Shown: positions 9,044 to 19,741 of the stretch, in pieces
How positions within the stretch are numbered: the first letter of the stretch is position 1
How the letters are laid out: every line of letters starts with the position of its first letter
Source of the DNA: Listeria sp. PSOL-1
Lineage (GTDB): Bacteria; Bacillota; Bacilli; Lactobacillales; Listeriaceae
Assembly (NCBI RefSeq): GCF_902806445.1
Contig: NZ_LR760298.1
Span: 682,001-746,000 of the forward strand
DNA: 64,000 nucleotides
Direction of reading: 5' to 3'
Made by a program: the position numbers and the translations under genes
Notes under the pieces: model-generated
Databases searched by the model: none
What the model saw: only the letters and a program-made list of their open reading frames with translations
What the model was told of the DNA's origin: nothing

Positions 9044-9622
9044 ATGAATTTACCTAATAAGCTTACTGTAGCGCGTATAATTTTAATCCCTATTTTTGTT
9101 ATTTTGTGTGTTGTTCCATTTCATTTTGGAAGTATTTCATGGCTTGGTTCCACTATCCGGGTGACGAGTTTAATCGCAACGCTTATTTTTATTATAGCTG
9201 CTCTTACTGACTGGTTTGATGGTCATCTGGCTAGGAAGTATCATCTAATTACAAATTTTGGGAAATTTGCTGATCCAATGGCTGATAAATTACTTGTGAC
9301 TGCGGCTTTTATTGTTTTAGTTGAAATGCAGATTGCACCGGCTTGGGTCATCATTTTAATTATTAGTCGTGAACTAGCTGTTACTGGACTTCGATTGCTC
9401 TTGGTTGAGGCTGGAGAAGTGATGGCAGCAGGTCAACTTGGTAAGATTAAAACATTTACACAAATGATTGCTATTCCATTAATGTTACTTAATAATTTTC
9501 CATTTGCTTGGAGTGGTATTCGTGTAGATTTAATTTTCTTATACGTTTGTGCCTTTTTTGCGGTTTGGTCCGGTATTGATTATTTTTATAGAAATCGTGG
9601 TATTTTTAAGGGATCCATGTAA
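9044..9622 (+). CDS. pgsA: CDP-diacylglycerol--glycerol-3-phosphate 3-phosphatidyltransferase
   Basis: A 192-residue integral membrane enzyme carrying the complete CDP-alcohol phosphotransferase signature, DG-x2-AR-x8-G-x3-D-x3-D (from D59 through the FADPMADK aspartates). It condenses CDP-diacylglycerol with glycerol-3-phosphate to phosphatidylglycerol phosphate, the committed step to phosphatidylglycerol and cardiolipin. AAAGGAGCG precedes the ATG. A strong hairpin terminator follows the gene. Confidence 0.95.
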   Translation: MNLPNKLTVARIILIPIFVILCVVPFHFGSISWLGSTIRVTSLIATLIFIIAALTDWFDGHLARKYHLITNFGKFADPMADKLLVTAAFIVLVEMQIAPAWVIILIISRELAVTGLRLLLVEAGEVMAAGQLGKIKTFTQMIAIPLMLLNNFPFAWSGIRVDLIFLYVCAFFAVWSGIDYFYRNRGIFKGSM

Positions 9623-9633
9623 GTTTAAACGAT

Positions 9634-9677
9634 AACAAGCGCACGTATTCTTTCATTTCATCGTGCGCTTGTTTTTT
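9634..9677 (+). terminator. Rho-independent terminator after pgsA
   Basis: A perfect 12-bp stem (AACAAGCGCACG paired with CGTGCGCTTGTT), a 16-base loop and a run of T. It lies immediately before cinA. Confidence 0.9.
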
Positions 9678-9704
9678 ACTAGAACTGAAAGGGCGCGTTA
9701 TGTC

Positions 9705-10955
9705 ATGAAAAAAGCAGAAATCATTGCTGTTGGAACTGAACTTCTTCTTGGACAAATCATCAATTCAAACGCCACTTTTTTAGCAAAAGAACTTGCTGGA
9801 TTAGGGGTTTATACGTATTATCAGACCGTTGTAGGAGATAATCGTGAACGACTTTTAGAAGTAATTAAAGTTGCAGAATCAAGAAGCGATTTTCTTATTT
9901 TTACTGGAGGACTTGGACCAACAGAAGACGATATCACAAAGCAAGTTTTAGCTGAATATCTCGGTAAAAGTCTTATCATCGATGCAGAACACCTCCAAAA
10001 AATAGCGCATTACTTTACAGCCAATAAGCGCAAAATGACACAAAACAATCAGTTGCAAGCGTTGGTTATTCAAGGCGCACAAGTTTTAAAAAATGATGTC
10101 GGTTTTGCTGCTGGCATGTATTTGACTGAGAATAAACATGCTTATTTCTTACTTCCAGGTCCACCTTCTGAAATGCAGCCAATGTTTACAAACTATGCGA
10201 AACCGATTATCCTCGGGCTAAATGATGAAATGGTTCATTTAGAATCACGTATACTGCATTTTTTTGGGATAGGGGAATCGAAGCTAGCCGATGATTTAAG
10301 CGATTTAATTTCCAAACAAAGGAATCCAACAATTGCGACATATGCTAGTCAAGATGAAGTAGAAATCAGAATTACTGCTACTGCCAATACGAAAGAAGAA
10401 GCTTTGCAATTATTAGATGAGACTGAATTGAAGATACTTAAAAAAGAAAGGACTTATTTTTATGGCTACGGAAATACGTCATTAAAAGAAGTCGTTTCTA
10501 AAGAATTGTTAGAAAAAAAGATAACGATTTCAGCTGCTGAAAGTTTAACTGCTGGATTGTTTCAAGCAGAACTTGCCAGCATTCCCGGTATTTCAAAAAT
10601 TTTTGCAGGTGGCATGGTAACTTATAGCGAAGAGATAAAGCACCATTTGTTAAAGGTTAGGCAAGATGTGATTGAGCAAGAAGGTGTTGTTAGTGCAGCT
10701 TGTGCTAAAGAGATGGCCGATCATATACGTTTAGCTTGTCAAACTGAAATGGGGATTAGTTTTACTGGTGCTGTCGGTCCAGATGGTCTCGGAGGGCATC
10801 CTGCTGGCACAGTTTGGATTGGGTTAAGTGTGAGTGGTTTTGAAACAACGGCCTATTTATTTAAATTTGGAAAAGATCGTAATATGAATCGTCGAAAAGC
10901 AGTAAAACAAGGGTTTCAAGTGATTCGTAATTTTTTAGATAAACTTAAGGATTAA
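9705..10955 (+). CDS. cinA: CinA-family protein (nicotinamide-nucleotide amidase / MoeA-like)
   Basis: A 416-residue protein with the N-terminal molybdopterin-binding-like domain (EIIAVGTELLLGQIINSN, and FTGGLGPTEDD near residue 75) and the C-terminal CinA/PncC domain (AAESLTAGLF, SFTGAVGPDG, GTVWIGL). The PncC-type domain deamidates nicotinamide mononucleotide in NAD recycling; in competent bacteria cinA is often co-transcribed with recA. The start is the ATG at 9705 (MKKAEIIAVG), the family start; an upstream in-frame GTG at 9663 lies inside the pgsA terminator. recA follows. Confidence 0.93.
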   Translation: MKKAEIIAVGTELLLGQIINSNATFLAKELAGLGVYTYYQTVVGDNRERLLEVIKVAESRSDFLIFTGGLGPTEDDITKQVLAEYLGKSLIIDAEHLQKIAHYFTANKRKMTQNNQLQALVIQGAQVLKNDVGFAAGMYLTENKHAYFLLPGPPSEMQPMFTNYAKPIILGLNDEMVHLESRILHFFGIGESKLADDLSDLISKQRNPTIATYASQDEVEIRITATANTKEEALQLLDETELKILKKERTYFYGYGNTSLKEVVSKELLEKKITISAAESLTAGLFQAELASIPGISKIFAGGMVTYSEEIKHHLLKVRQDVIEQEGVVSAACAKEMADHIRLACQTEMGISFTGAVGPDGLGGHPAGTVWIGLSVSGFETTAYLFKFGKDRNMNRRKAVKQGFQVIRNFLDKLKD

Positions 10956-11066
10956 AAAGAGATAAAACCGAATGAACACGCCATATTTTCCAAGAAAAAA
11001 TAAATAGACGGACGATGGATTTCAAGCTATAATATTAGCTACAGAAGCGCTCTGTTTCATGTAAAT

Positions 11067-11094
11067 AAAAAAAGCGAACGTTTATTCGCTTTTT
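11067..11094 (+). terminator. Short hairpin terminator after cinA
   Basis: AAAAGCGAA and TTCGCTTTT form a 9-bp stem with a 6-base loop and a short T-run. The hairpin overlaps the LexA-like box upstream of recA, so the same palindrome may do two jobs. Confidence 0.65.
11075..11088. promoter_or_regulatory. Candidate LexA (SOS) box upstream of recA
   Basis: The site CGAACGTTTATTCG matches the Gram-positive SOS consensus CGAAC-N4-GTTCG with one mismatch in the right half. It ends 8 bases before the predicted recA -35 hexamer. RecA is a standard member of the LexA regulon. Confidence 0.6.
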
Positions 11095-11096
11095 GC

Positions 11097-11125
11097 TTGC
11101 TTATCATATTAAAATAAGATATAGT
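11097..11125 (+). promoter_or_regulatory. Predicted SigA promoter of recA
   Basis: TTGCTT (11097-11102) and TATAGT (11120-11125) are separated by 17 bases. The site lies about 65 bases upstream of the recA start and immediately after the LexA-like box. Confidence 0.65.
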
Positions 11126-11187
11126 AGTTCTAGGAATTATGGAAGTGAGAAATAAAGACTTTTCCAGAATAAGAAGGAGGCAATATT

Positions 11188-12231
11188 GTGAATGATCGTC
11201 AAGCGGCTTTAGAACAAGCATTAAAATCTATCGAAAAACAATTTGGTAAAGGTTCCATTATGAAACTTGGGGAGCATACTGATCAAAATATATCTACGGT
11301 ATCAAGTGGATCGCTAGCATTAGATATTGCACTTGGTGTGGGTGGTTATCCACGCGGAAGAATTGTTGAAATTTACGGCCCAGAGAGTTCTGGTAAAACA
11401 ACAGTAGCGCTACATGCTATTGCAGAAGTTCAAGCACAAGGCGGGACTGCAGCATTTATTGATGCTGAACACGCACTTGACCCAACATATGCTAAAAATT
11501 TGGGCGTAAATATTGATGAATTGCTTCTTTCTCAACCAGATACAGGTGAGCAAGCTCTTGAAATTGCTGAAGCGCTTGTCCGTAGTGGTGCAGTAGATAT
11601 TTTGATTATCGATTCGGTAGCAGCGCTTGTTCCTCGTGCTGAAATTGAAGGCGAAATGGGTGATGCACACGTAGGTTTACAAGCCCGTTTAATGTCTCAA
11701 GCATTGCGTAAGCTTTCAGGTGTTATTAACAAATCCAAGACCATTGCCGTTTTCATCAACCAAATCCGTGAAAAAGTTGGCGTTATGTTTGGAAACCCAG
11801 AAACAACACCAGGCGGAAGAGCATTGAAATTTTATTCAACAGTGCGTTTAGAAGTCAGACGAGCAGAACAATTAAAACAAGGAACAGAAGTCATTGGGAA
11901 TAAAACCAAGATAAAAGTAGTCAAAAACAAAGTAGCACCTCCATTTAGAGTCGCAGAAGTGGATATTATGTACGGAGAAGGAATCTCGCGTGAAGGTGAA
12001 CTTGTTGATATGGCTTCAGAAGTAGATGTTATTAACAAGAGCGGCTCGTGGTATTCCTATAATGAAGAGCGAATTGGTCAAGGACGTGAGAATGCTAAAC
12101 AATATCTCAGAGAAAATTCAACGATTCGTGACGAGATTTCAAAACGAGTTCGTGAAGAATATGAGATCGATATAGCAAAAGATGTGAATGAAGAGTCAGA
12201 CGATGAATTTAAGTTACTTGAAGATGAATAA
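11188..12231 (+). CDS. recA: Recombinase RecA
   Basis: A 347-residue RecA with Walker [10 protein letters not shown] at residues 64-72, Walker [15 protein letters not shown], the [20 protein letters not shown] loop-2 segment and the acidic C-terminal tail ([10 protein letters not shown]). It forms the strand-exchange filament and triggers LexA self-cleavage. Translation starts at GTG 11188 with AGAAGGAGG upstream. A 15-bp perfect hairpin terminator follows, and a LexA-like box precedes the promoter. Confidence 0.98.
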   Translation: MNDRQAALEQALKSIEKQFGKGSIMKLGEHTDQNISTVSSGSLALDIALGVGGYPRGRIVEIYGPESSGKTTVALHAIAEVQAQGGTAAFIDAEHALDPTYAKNLGVNIDELLLSQPDTGEQALEIAEALVRSGAVDILIIDSVAALVPRAEIEGEMGDAHVGLQARLMSQALRKLSGVINKSKTIAVFINQIREKVGVMFGNPETTPGGRALKFYSTVRLEVRRAEQLKQGTEVIGNKTKIKVVKNKVAPPFRVAEVDIMYGEGISREGELVDMASEVDVINKSGSWYSYNEERIGQGRENAKQYLRENSTIRDEISKRVREEYEIDIAKDVNEESDDEFKLLEDE

Positions 12232-12240
12232 TATAAGGTT

Positions 12241-12283
12241 AAGGGATAGGTTCTTCCAGTAAAGAACCTATCCCTTATTTTTA
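12241..12283 (+). terminator. Rho-independent terminator after recA
   Basis: AAGGGATAGGTTCTT pairs perfectly with AAGAACCTATCCCTT (15 bp, 6-base loop), followed by TATTTTTA. Confidence 0.92.
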
Positions 12284-12375
12284 GTACATTTATTGTTCAT
12301 TTATGCAAAAATGTAATCGCTTACCCTATATTTATAAAATAATTTAGATTTTGCTCATTCTTTGTTACCCTTTCC

Positions 12376-12404
12376 TTGACAATGTCAGTTTTGATCTATA
12401 GAAT
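12376..12404 (+). promoter_or_regulatory. Predicted SigA promoter and structured leader of rny
   Basis: TTGACA (12376-12381) and TAGAAT (12399-12404) are 17 bases apart. The following 160-base leader contains small hairpins (GGGGAATCCCC; GCCGAA..TTCGGC at about 12502-12521) before the rny ribosome binding site. Nothing else is recognisable in the recA-rny gap. Confidence 0.65.
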
Positions 12405-12568
12405 TAAATTGTATATTTTACATCGTTATAGAACTAGGTATTTTATCAGTTGTATAGCGTACGTTGGGGAATCCCCTAATGAATGATGAAAAATACACTT
12501 GTGCCGAATTTTGTTTTCGGCTACCGACATAATCATAACGAAAATTGAATAGCAAAGGAGGTGTAAGG

Positions 12569-14131
12569 ATGACAATTGCAATCATAATCATCTCCAGCTT
12601 GCTTTTCTTAATCGTCGGTTTAGTTGTGGGCTCACTTGTTAATAAATCAAGTACACAAAAGAGACTTGTTGCTGCACGTGGCACTGCTGAATTAATTGTT
12701 GAAGATGCGAAGAAGGAAGCAGAAACAACAAAAAAAGAAGCGCTGCTAGAAGCAAAGGAAGAGAGCCATAAGTTACGTACTGAAATCGAAAATGAACTTC
12801 GTGGGCGAAGAGTCGAATTACAAAAATCAGAAAATCGCTTATTGCAAAGGGAGGAAAACCTCGACAGGAAAGATACTTCTTTGAGTAAACGAGAAGCTAC
12901 ACTTGAGAAAAAAGAGGAGAATATCAGTAAACGGCAACAACATATTGAAGAGAAGGAAAGCAAAATTGATGAGATGATGCAAAATAGGCAAGCTGAACTA
13001 GAGCGAATTTCTGCACTTTCAAAAGATGAAGCTAAACATATCATCCTTAACCAAGTAGAAGAAGAATTGTCCCATGACACTGCTATTATGGTAAAAGAGG
13101 CAGAAAATAGAGCCAAAGAAGAGGCTGATAAAAAGGCAAAGAATATTTTGTCACTTGCCATCCAGCGCTCTGCAGCTGACTATGTTGCTGAAACAACCGT
13201 ATCTGTTGTTTCATTACCAAATGACGAAATGAAGGGTAGAATAATTGGACGTGAAGGACGGAATATTCGGACACTCGAGACATTAACTGGCATTGATTTA
13301 ATCATTGATGATACACCCGAAGCAGTTATTTTATCAGGATTCGATCCTGTTCGTCGTGAAATTGCACGGATTGCTCTTGAAAAACTTGTTCAAGATGGGC
13401 GTATCCATCCAGCTCGAATTGAAGAGATGGTAGATAAGGCACGCAAAGAAGTTGATGAACATATTCGTGAGGTTGGTGAACAAGCAACCTTTGAAGTGGG
13501 TATTCATTCTATTCATCCTGATCTGATTAAGATTCTAGGACGTTTGCGTTACCGTACAAGCTATGGACAAAATGTACTTAATCACTCATTAGAAGTTGCA
13601 AACTTAGCTGGTATTTTAGCAGGAGAACTTGGCGAAGATGTGACACTTGCTAAACGTGCAGGTCTTTTACATGATATTGGTAAAGCAATTGATCATGAAA
13701 TTGAAGGTAGTCACGTTGAAATTGGCGTTGAGCTTGCAACAAAATATAAAGAAAATGAAGTGGTTATAAATAGTATTGCTTCACATCATGGTGACACGGA
13801 TCCAACATCGATTATTGCCGTGTTAGTAGCTGCTGCAGATGCACTTTCTGCTGCAAGACCAGGTGCTCGTAGTGAAACGCTTGAAAACTACATTCGTCGT
13901 CTTGAAAAATTAGAAGAGATCTCTGAATCCTATGAAGGTGTTGAGAAATCTTATGCTATCCAAGCGGGGCGTGAGGTACGTATCATGGTAGAACCTGAAG
14001 CGATTGACGACCTTGCTTCCTATCGATTAGCGCGCGATATCAGGAAACGAATTGAAGAAGAACTTGATTACCCTGGGCATATCAAGGTAACCGTGATTCG
14101 TGAAACACGGGCTGTAGAATATGCAAAATAA
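12569..14131 (+). CDS. rny: Ribonuclease Y
   Basis: A 520-residue RNase Y, the length of the B. subtilis enzyme: an N-terminal membrane anchor (residues 1-25), a long Lys/Glu-rich coiled coil (about 30-200), a KH domain ([13 protein letters not shown]) and an HD domain ([15 protein letters not shown]) supplying the metal-dependent catalytic site. It starts bulk mRNA decay at the membrane. The ATG at 12569 follows AAAGGAGGTG and gives the standard N-terminus; an in-frame TTG at 12545 overlaps that ribosome binding site. In Listeria and Bacillus ymdB normally follows, but here the next gene is ldh, marking a rearrangement junction. Confidence 0.96.
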   Translation: MTIAIIIISSLLFLIVGLVVGSLVNKSSTQKRLVAARGTAELIVEDAKKEAETTKKEALLEAKEESHKLRTEIENELRGRRVELQKSENRLLQREENLDRKDTSLSKREATLEKKEENISKRQQHIEEKESKIDEMMQNRQAELERISALSKDEAKHIILNQVEEELSHDTAIMVKEAENRAKEEADKKAKNILSLAIQRSAADYVAETTVSVVSLPNDEMKGRIIGREGRNIRTLETLTGIDLIIDDTPEAVILSGFDPVRREIARIALEKLVQDGRIHPARIEEMVDKARKEVDEHIREVGEQATFEVGIHSIHPDLIKILGRLRYRTSYGQNVLNHSLEVANLAGILAGELGEDVTLAKRAGLLHDIGKAIDHEIEGSHVEIGVELATKYKENEVVINSIASHHGDTDPTSIIAVLVAAADALSAARPGARSETLENYIRRLEKLEEISESYEGVEKSYAIQAGREVRIMVEPEAIDDLASYRLARDIRKRIEEELDYPGHIKVTVIRETRAVEYAK

Positions 14132-14138
14132 GAATATC

Positions 14139-14172
14139 AAACACACATTCTATTTTTAGAGTGTGTGTTTTC
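14139..14172 (+). terminator. Hairpin terminator after rny
   Basis: AAACACACATTCT pairs with AGAGTGTGTGTTT over 13 bp (one G-T pair) with a 6-base loop and a short T tract. Confidence 0.8.
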
Positions 14173-14252
14173 ATGTTGTAGAAAACTTGTTTATGGAGAT
14201 AAGTATTATTTTCCTTCTCCGACAGACATTCGAACAGTATGACAAGAAACAC

Positions 14253-14282
14253 TTGCTTCAATCCAACTTTTTTGTGTAGAAT
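14253..14282 (+). promoter_or_regulatory. Possible promoter of the ldh-like gene
   Basis: TTGCTT (14253-14258) and TAGAAT (14277-14282) are 18 bases apart, about 30 bases before the start codon. The match is moderate. Confidence 0.4.
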
Positions 14283-14314
14283 AGACAAGACATAAGAATG
14301 GAAGGAAGTTTTAA

Positions 14315-15250
14315 ATGAAACCACGTAAAGTAATGATCATTGGCGCTGGGAACGTAGGTTCAGCAGCAGCTCATGCTTTTATTAATCAAAAATTTATTGA
14401 AGAATTAATTTTAGTCGATTTGAATGAGGAACGTGTGATGGGGCATCGTAAAGATTTAGCCGATGCAGCTGCATTTATGCCTGGAAAACTTGATATTTCC
14501 GTACGCGCTGCAAGTGACTGCAAAGATGTTGATATTGCGGTTATTACGGTAACAGCAGGTCCACTAAAAGTTGGTCAAACACGTCTTGATGAACTTAAAT
14601 CTACTTCAAATATTGTTGCCAAAATTATTCCAGAAATGATGAAAGGTGGCTTTAATGGCATTTTTTTAATTGCAACCAATCCATGTGATATTATTACATA
14701 TCAAGTTTGGAAATTATCTGGCTTACCTAAAGAGCGCGTCATAGGGACTGGTGTCTGGCTTGATACAACTCGTTTACGCCGCATTCTAGCCGAAGAGCTT
14801 GATATTGCAGCACAAAGTATCGATGCTTTTATTTTAGGAGAGCACGGGGATTCTCAGTTTCCCGTTTGGTCGCACTCTTCTATCTACGGGAAATCACTTA
14901 ATGATTATAGTAAAGCAAAACTTGGTGCTCCATTCGATTTAAAAGCAATTGGTGAGAAAGCAAAAAATATGGGATTTGAAATTTATCACCAAAAAGGGTG
15001 TACTGAATACGGAATTGGTGGGACAATCGTTGAAATTTGCCACCATATTTTTAGTGGAAGTCAGCGTGCGTTAACGGTTTCTTGCATTCTTTCTGGAGAA
15101 TATGGTGAAGATGGAATTGCGATAGGTGTCCCAGCTATCCTCACCCAAGATGGTGTGAAAGAAATTATTGAGCTTGAATTGAATGCGTCAGAAAAACAAG
15201 CTTTTACCGATTCAGCTCATGTTATTAAAGGGTATATTCAAGCTTTATAA
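14315..15250 (+). CDS. ldh: L-lactate dehydrogenase-family 2-hydroxyacid dehydrogenase
   Basis: A 311-residue member of the LDH/MDH family: Rossmann motif GAGNVGSAAA (residues 10-19), cofactor aspartate in LVDLN, the ATNPCDI strand, substrate arginine in LDTTRLRR and catalytic histidine in GEHGDSQFPVW. The mobile loop reads AGPLKVGQTRLDE instead of the usual ARQ-x-GE-x-R pattern of lactate dehydrogenases, so the substrate may be a different 2-keto acid. It corresponds to the second Ldh-like gene of Listeria (lmo1534 type) found next to ruvA. GGAAGG precedes the ATG. Confidence 0.85.
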   Translation: MKPRKVMIIGAGNVGSAAAHAFINQKFIEELILVDLNEERVMGHRKDLADAAAFMPGKLDISVRAASDCKDVDIAVITVTAGPLKVGQTRLDELKSTSNIVAKIIPEMMKGGFNGIFLIATNPCDIITYQVWKLSGLPKERVIGTGVWLDTTRLRRILAEELDIAAQSIDAFILGEHGDSQFPVWSHSSIYGKSLNDYSKAKLGAPFDLKAIGEKAKNMGFEIYHQKGCTEYGIGGTIVEICHHIFSGSQRALTVSCILSGEYGEDGIAIGVPAILTQDGVKEIIELELNASEKQAFTDSAHVIKGYIQAL

Positions 15251-15298
15251 TTAGCGATAATAGTATTATGTAAACTAAGATCCCTTAACCTTTTCCAT

Positions 15299-15312
15299 AG
15301 CACAAACGTTCG
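15299..15312. promoter_or_regulatory. Candidate LexA (SOS) box upstream of ruvA
   Basis: AGCACAAACGTTCG fits GAAC-N4-GTTC with one mismatch (GCAC for GAAC) and continues into GTTT as in the Listeria SOS consensus. A TGCTATCAT extended -10 lies 6 bases downstream. ruvAB is SOS-controlled in B. subtilis. Confidence 0.5.
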
Positions 15313-15363
15313 TTTTTATGCTATCATAAATAATAGAGTGTTTGAAAAGAGAGGACGAACTTG

Positions 15364-15963
15364 ATGTATGATTATATAAAAGGTGAAATCACTGAGATTA
15401 CACCACAAAATATTGTAATTGAAGCAGGACAAATTGGTTATTCAGTTATTACTGGAAATCCATTTTCATTCCAAGTTAATAAGGAAATCATTAAAATTTA
15501 TTTATATCAAAATGTACGCGAAGATAGCATCACATTATATGGCTTTAAGACAATTGATGAACGCTCATTATTTAAAAAATTACTTAGCGTTTCAGGAATT
15601 GGTCCAAAAAGCGCTTTAGCCATTGTTGCAGCTTCTGATGTGAAACAATTAATTACCGCAGTTGAAGCAGAAAATGATGTTTATTTAACTAAATTTCCAA
15701 GCGTTGGTAAAAAAACCGCACGCCAAATTATTTTGGATTTAAAAGGAAAGTTAGGAGATATCGTGGTCGATGAAATGACTACAGCGCATACTAAAGCGGA
15801 GATAACTGATGGATTAACACCAGAGCTTGAAGAAGCGATTTTAGCACTTGAAGCTCTTGGTTATAGCCCGCGTGAATTGAAGAAAGTATTATCTAAACTA
15901 AGTGAAAAGGCGTTGTCAAGTGACGAGTATATTAAATTAGCCTTGAAGTTGATGACAAAGTAA
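15364..15963 (+). CDS. ruvA: Holliday junction branch-migration protein RuvA
   Basis: A 199-residue RuvA with the N-terminal OB-fold (MYDYIKGEI), two helix-hairpin-helix motifs ([13 protein letters not shown] and [16 protein letters not shown]) and the C-terminal RuvB-binding three-helix domain. It binds four-way junctions and recruits RuvB. The ATG at 15364 gives the usual MYDYIKG start; a TTG directly before it is in frame. ruvB follows after 16 bases. Confidence 0.96.
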   Translation: MYDYIKGEITEITPQNIVIEAGQIGYSVITGNPFSFQVNKEIIKIYLYQNVREDSITLYGFKTIDERSLFKKLLSVSGIGPKSALAIVAASDVKQLITAVEAENDVYLTKFPSVGKKTARQIILDLKGKLGDIVVDEMTTAHTKAEITDGLTPELEEAILALEALGYSPRELKKVLSKLSEKALSSDEYIKLALKLMTK

Positions 15964-15979
15964 GAGGGAGGAACGTGGT

Positions 15980-16987
15980 ATGGATGAACGAATTGTTTCC
16001 GGCGAAAACGTTAATCAGGAAGAAGTATTCTTTGAAACGAGTTTGCGTCCACAATTTCTTTCTGAATATATTGGACAAGAAAAAGTAAAACATAACTTAG
16101 CGATCTTTATTGAAGCAGCAAAAATGCGGGAAGAATCACTTGATCATGTGCTTCTTTACGGGCCTCCTGGTCTTGGAAAAACGACGCTTGCGATGGTTAT
16201 AGCTAAGGAAATGGGTTCTGAGATTAAAACAACGAGTGGTCCTGCCATTGAACGTCCAGGCGATTTAGCAACCATCTTAACCTCACTTGAAGCTGGTGAT
16301 GTGCTTTTTATTGATGAAATCCACCGGTTAACAAAATCTGTTGAAGAAATTTTATATCCAGCAATGGAAGATTACTGCCTTGATATCGTGATTGGAAATG
16401 GTCCAACTGCGCGCTCTGTTCGCCTTGATTTGCCACCATTCACTCTCGTTGGTGCTACTACACGAGCAGGTCAATTATCTGCTCCACTACGTGACAGATT
16501 TGGTGTGGTTGATCATTTAGAATTTTATAATGAAACGGAGCTTCAAAATATTGTTTTAAGAACGGCAGCGATTTTAAATACCGAAATTAATTCAGATGGT
16601 GCACTTGAAATTGCTAGACGCTCACGCGGGACCCCAAGGATTGCGAATCGTTTACTTAAACGGGTGCGTGATTTTGCCCAAGTAAAAGGAAATGGTCTTG
16701 TTTCTTTTGAGATGGCGCGCGAGGCGTTAACCTTGTTACAAGTCGATCCAAGAGGTCTCGATACGATTGATCAAAAATTATTAAAAACAATTATCCAAGC
16801 TTTTCGCGGTGGGCCTGTTGGACTGGATACAATTTCTGCAAGCATCGGTGAAGAACGTGAAACCATTGAAGATATGCACGAACCATATCTTCTCCAAATT
16901 GGATTTTTACAACGGACACCTCGCGGGCGGCTCGCTACAGATGCTGCATACAAGCATCTTGGAATTCCAAATGAAAAAGGTGTTTAA
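15980..16987 (+). CDS. ruvB: Holliday junction helicase RuvB
   Basis: A 335-residue AAA+ ATPase: Walker [10 protein letters not shown] (61-69), Walker [10 protein letters not shown], sensor 1 GATTRAG, arginine finger region LRDRFGV, and a C-terminal winged helix with RTPRGR. It drives branch migration with RuvA. Its stop codon overlaps the first of two tandem ATGs of queA. Confidence 0.97.
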   Translation: MDERIVSGENVNQEEVFFETSLRPQFLSEYIGQEKVKHNLAIFIEAAKMREESLDHVLLYGPPGLGKTTLAMVIAKEMGSEIKTTSGPAIERPGDLATILTSLEAGDVLFIDEIHRLTKSVEEILYPAMEDYCLDIVIGNGPTARSVRLDLPPFTLVGATTRAGQLSAPLRDRFGVVDHLEFYNETELQNIVLRTAAILNTEINSDGALEIARRSRGTPRIANRLLKRVRDFAQVKGNGLVSFEMAREALTLLQVDPRGLDTIDQKLLKTIIQAFRGGPVGLDTISASIGEERETIEDMHEPYLLQIGFLQRTPRGRLATDAAYKHLGIPNEKGV

Positions 16988-16989
16988 TG

Positions 16990-18018
16990 ATGAGAGTTGA
17001 AGATTTTGATTTTGATTTACCAGAAGAACTAATTGCTCAAACACCACTACAAGATCGTTCTTCTAGTCGTTTGATGGTTTTAAATAAAAAAACAGGAGCG
17101 ATCAAAGACCAAGCATTTACGAACATTCTTGATTATCTTACTCCGGGTGATGCACTTGTTTTAAATGATACACGCGTCTTACCAGCGCGTCTTTATGGTA
17201 TAAAAGAAGAAACCGGCGCGCGTGTTGAAGTTCTTCTTTTAAAGCCGCTTGAAAACGGAGCATATGAAACACTAGCCAAACCAGCAAAACGCGTTCATGT
17301 TGGGAACGAAATCATTTTTGGAAATGGTGAATTACGCGCGGTTTGTACAGAAGAGTTAGAACATGGAGGCCGTGTTTTTGAATTTCATTACGAAGGAATC
17401 TTTTATGAGGTTTTAGAAAAACTTGGTAAAATGCCACTTCCACCCTATATCAAAGAACAGCTTGAGGATCAAGATCGCTATCAAACGGTTTATGCAAAAG
17501 ACATGGGTTCAGCAGCAGCACCTACCGCAGGACTTCATTTTACAGAAGAGTTGCTAGAAAAAATAAAGCAAAAAGGCATTTCCATCAATTTCGTTACATT
17601 ACACGTGGGATTAGGTACTTTTCGTCCGGTAGATGTTGCTGATACAAGTGAACATAAGATGCATGCTGAATTTTATCGTTTAACAGAAGAGGTGGCTGAA
17701 GAATTGACGCGTGTTAAAAAACAGGGTGGCAAAATTATTGCTGTTGGGACGACATCGATTCGCACACTAGAAACGATTGCAACAAAGCATGATGGTCATC
17801 TTGTTGCTGATTCTGGGTGGACGGATATTTTTATTGCACCGGGGTATGAATTTAAAGCAGTTGATGCGCTCATCACGAATTTTCATTTGCCGAAATCAAC
17901 ATTAATTATGCTTGTATCTGCTTTATCAACACGCGAAAATATTTTAAATGCCTATAAGCATGCCGTTTCTGAAAAATACCGCTTTTTTAGTTTTGGCGAT
18001 GCAATGTTGATTTACTAA
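16990..18018 (+). CDS. queA: S-adenosylmethionine:tRNA ribosyltransferase-isomerase
   Basis: A 342-residue QueA. It begins [16 protein letters not shown] and contains [24 protein letters not shown] and the C-terminal [17 protein letters not shown] block, all family hallmarks. It transfers the ribosyl part of SAM to preQ1 in tRNA to form epoxyqueuosine. Two tandem ATGs (16987, 16990) are possible; the second is slightly better placed behind AAAAGGTG. It precedes tgt, the other queuosine gene. Confidence 0.96.
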   Translation: MRVEDFDFDLPEELIAQTPLQDRSSSRLMVLNKKTGAIKDQAFTNILDYLTPGDALVLNDTRVLPARLYGIKEETGARVEVLLLKPLENGAYETLAKPAKRVHVGNEIIFGNGELRAVCTEELEHGGRVFEFHYEGIFYEVLEKLGKMPLPPYIKEQLEDQDRYQTVYAKDMGSAAAPTAGLHFTEELLEKIKQKGISINFVTLHVGLGTFRPVDVADTSEHKMHAEFYRLTEEVAEELTRVKKQGGKIIAVGTTSIRTLETIATKHDGHLVADSGWTDIFIAPGYEFKAVDALITNFHLPKSTLIMLVSALSTRENILNAYKHAVSEKYRFFSFGDAMLIY

Positions 18019-18081
18019 AAAAACAATGAATAAAAGACTTGTGTTCTGTGCTTTTTTTCGATATGCTAGAAATTAGAGTAA

Positions 18082-19239
<1,158 letters not shown>

Positions 19240-19278
19240 ATATATTACTGTTAGATAGCTTGAAAGGAGCTGAAATAG

Positions 19279-19605
19279 TTGGCAAGTTTAGGAGCTTTTA
19301 TTCCAATAATTTTAATGATTATTTTGTTTTACTTCCTATTGATTCGCCCACAACAAAAGCGACAAAAAGAAGTAGCAAACATGCAAAATTCACTTTCAAA
19401 AGGTGATAAAATTATTACAATCGGAGGACTTCATGGTGTTGTTGAGGCTATTGAAGATGGTACGGTTGTTTTAAAATCTGGCAATACGAAATTAACTTTC
19501 GATCGAAATGCCATTCGTACTGTGCTTGAAAAAGGAAATAGAGTAGAAGCAAGTACTGAAGAAAAAGCGCCAGAAACAGAACAAAAAGATGAAGAACAGA
19601 AATAA
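19279..19605 (+). CDS. yajC: Preprotein translocase accessory subunit YajC
   Basis: A 108-residue protein with one N-terminal membrane span (residues 6-24, ending LIRPQQKR) followed by the small cytosolic beta domain with KGDKIITIGGLHGVVE. YajC associates with SecDF at the Sec translocon, and secDF lies just downstream. It starts at a TTG with GAAAGGAG upstream and ends at a hairpin terminator. Confidence 0.94.
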   Translation: MASLGAFIPIILMIILFYFLLIRPQQKRQKEVANMQNSLSKGDKIITIGGLHGVVEAIEDGTVVLKSGNTKLTFDRNAIRTVLEKGNRVEASTEEKAPETEQKDEEQK

Positions 19606-19608
19606 TTT

Positions 19609-19634
19609 AAAAACGCTATTCTCCTAGTTAGAAT
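19609..19634 (+). terminator. Hairpin terminator after yajC
   Basis: AAAACGCTATTCT pairs with AGAATGGCGTTTT (G-T pair included) with a 7-base loop and a T-run. Confidence 0.85.
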
Positions 19635-19741
19635 GGCGTTTTTTATATTTTTTATGCAGGTTTAAGTAAAATTATACTTTCCATTTTGTCAATAATTCGA
19701 TAAAATGAGAATAGTTGATTGTTATATGGGGAGGGGAATTT

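Noticed and set aside
12418-13161. A 247-codon serine/leucine-rich frame on the minus strand.
   Set aside because: It is the antisense shadow of the Lys/Glu-rich coiled coil of RNase Y, and it also runs across the rny promoter.
14228-14245. CGAACAGTATGAC as a LexA box before ldh.
   Set aside because: Only the left half fits; the right half lacks GTTC, and LDH is not an SOS gene.
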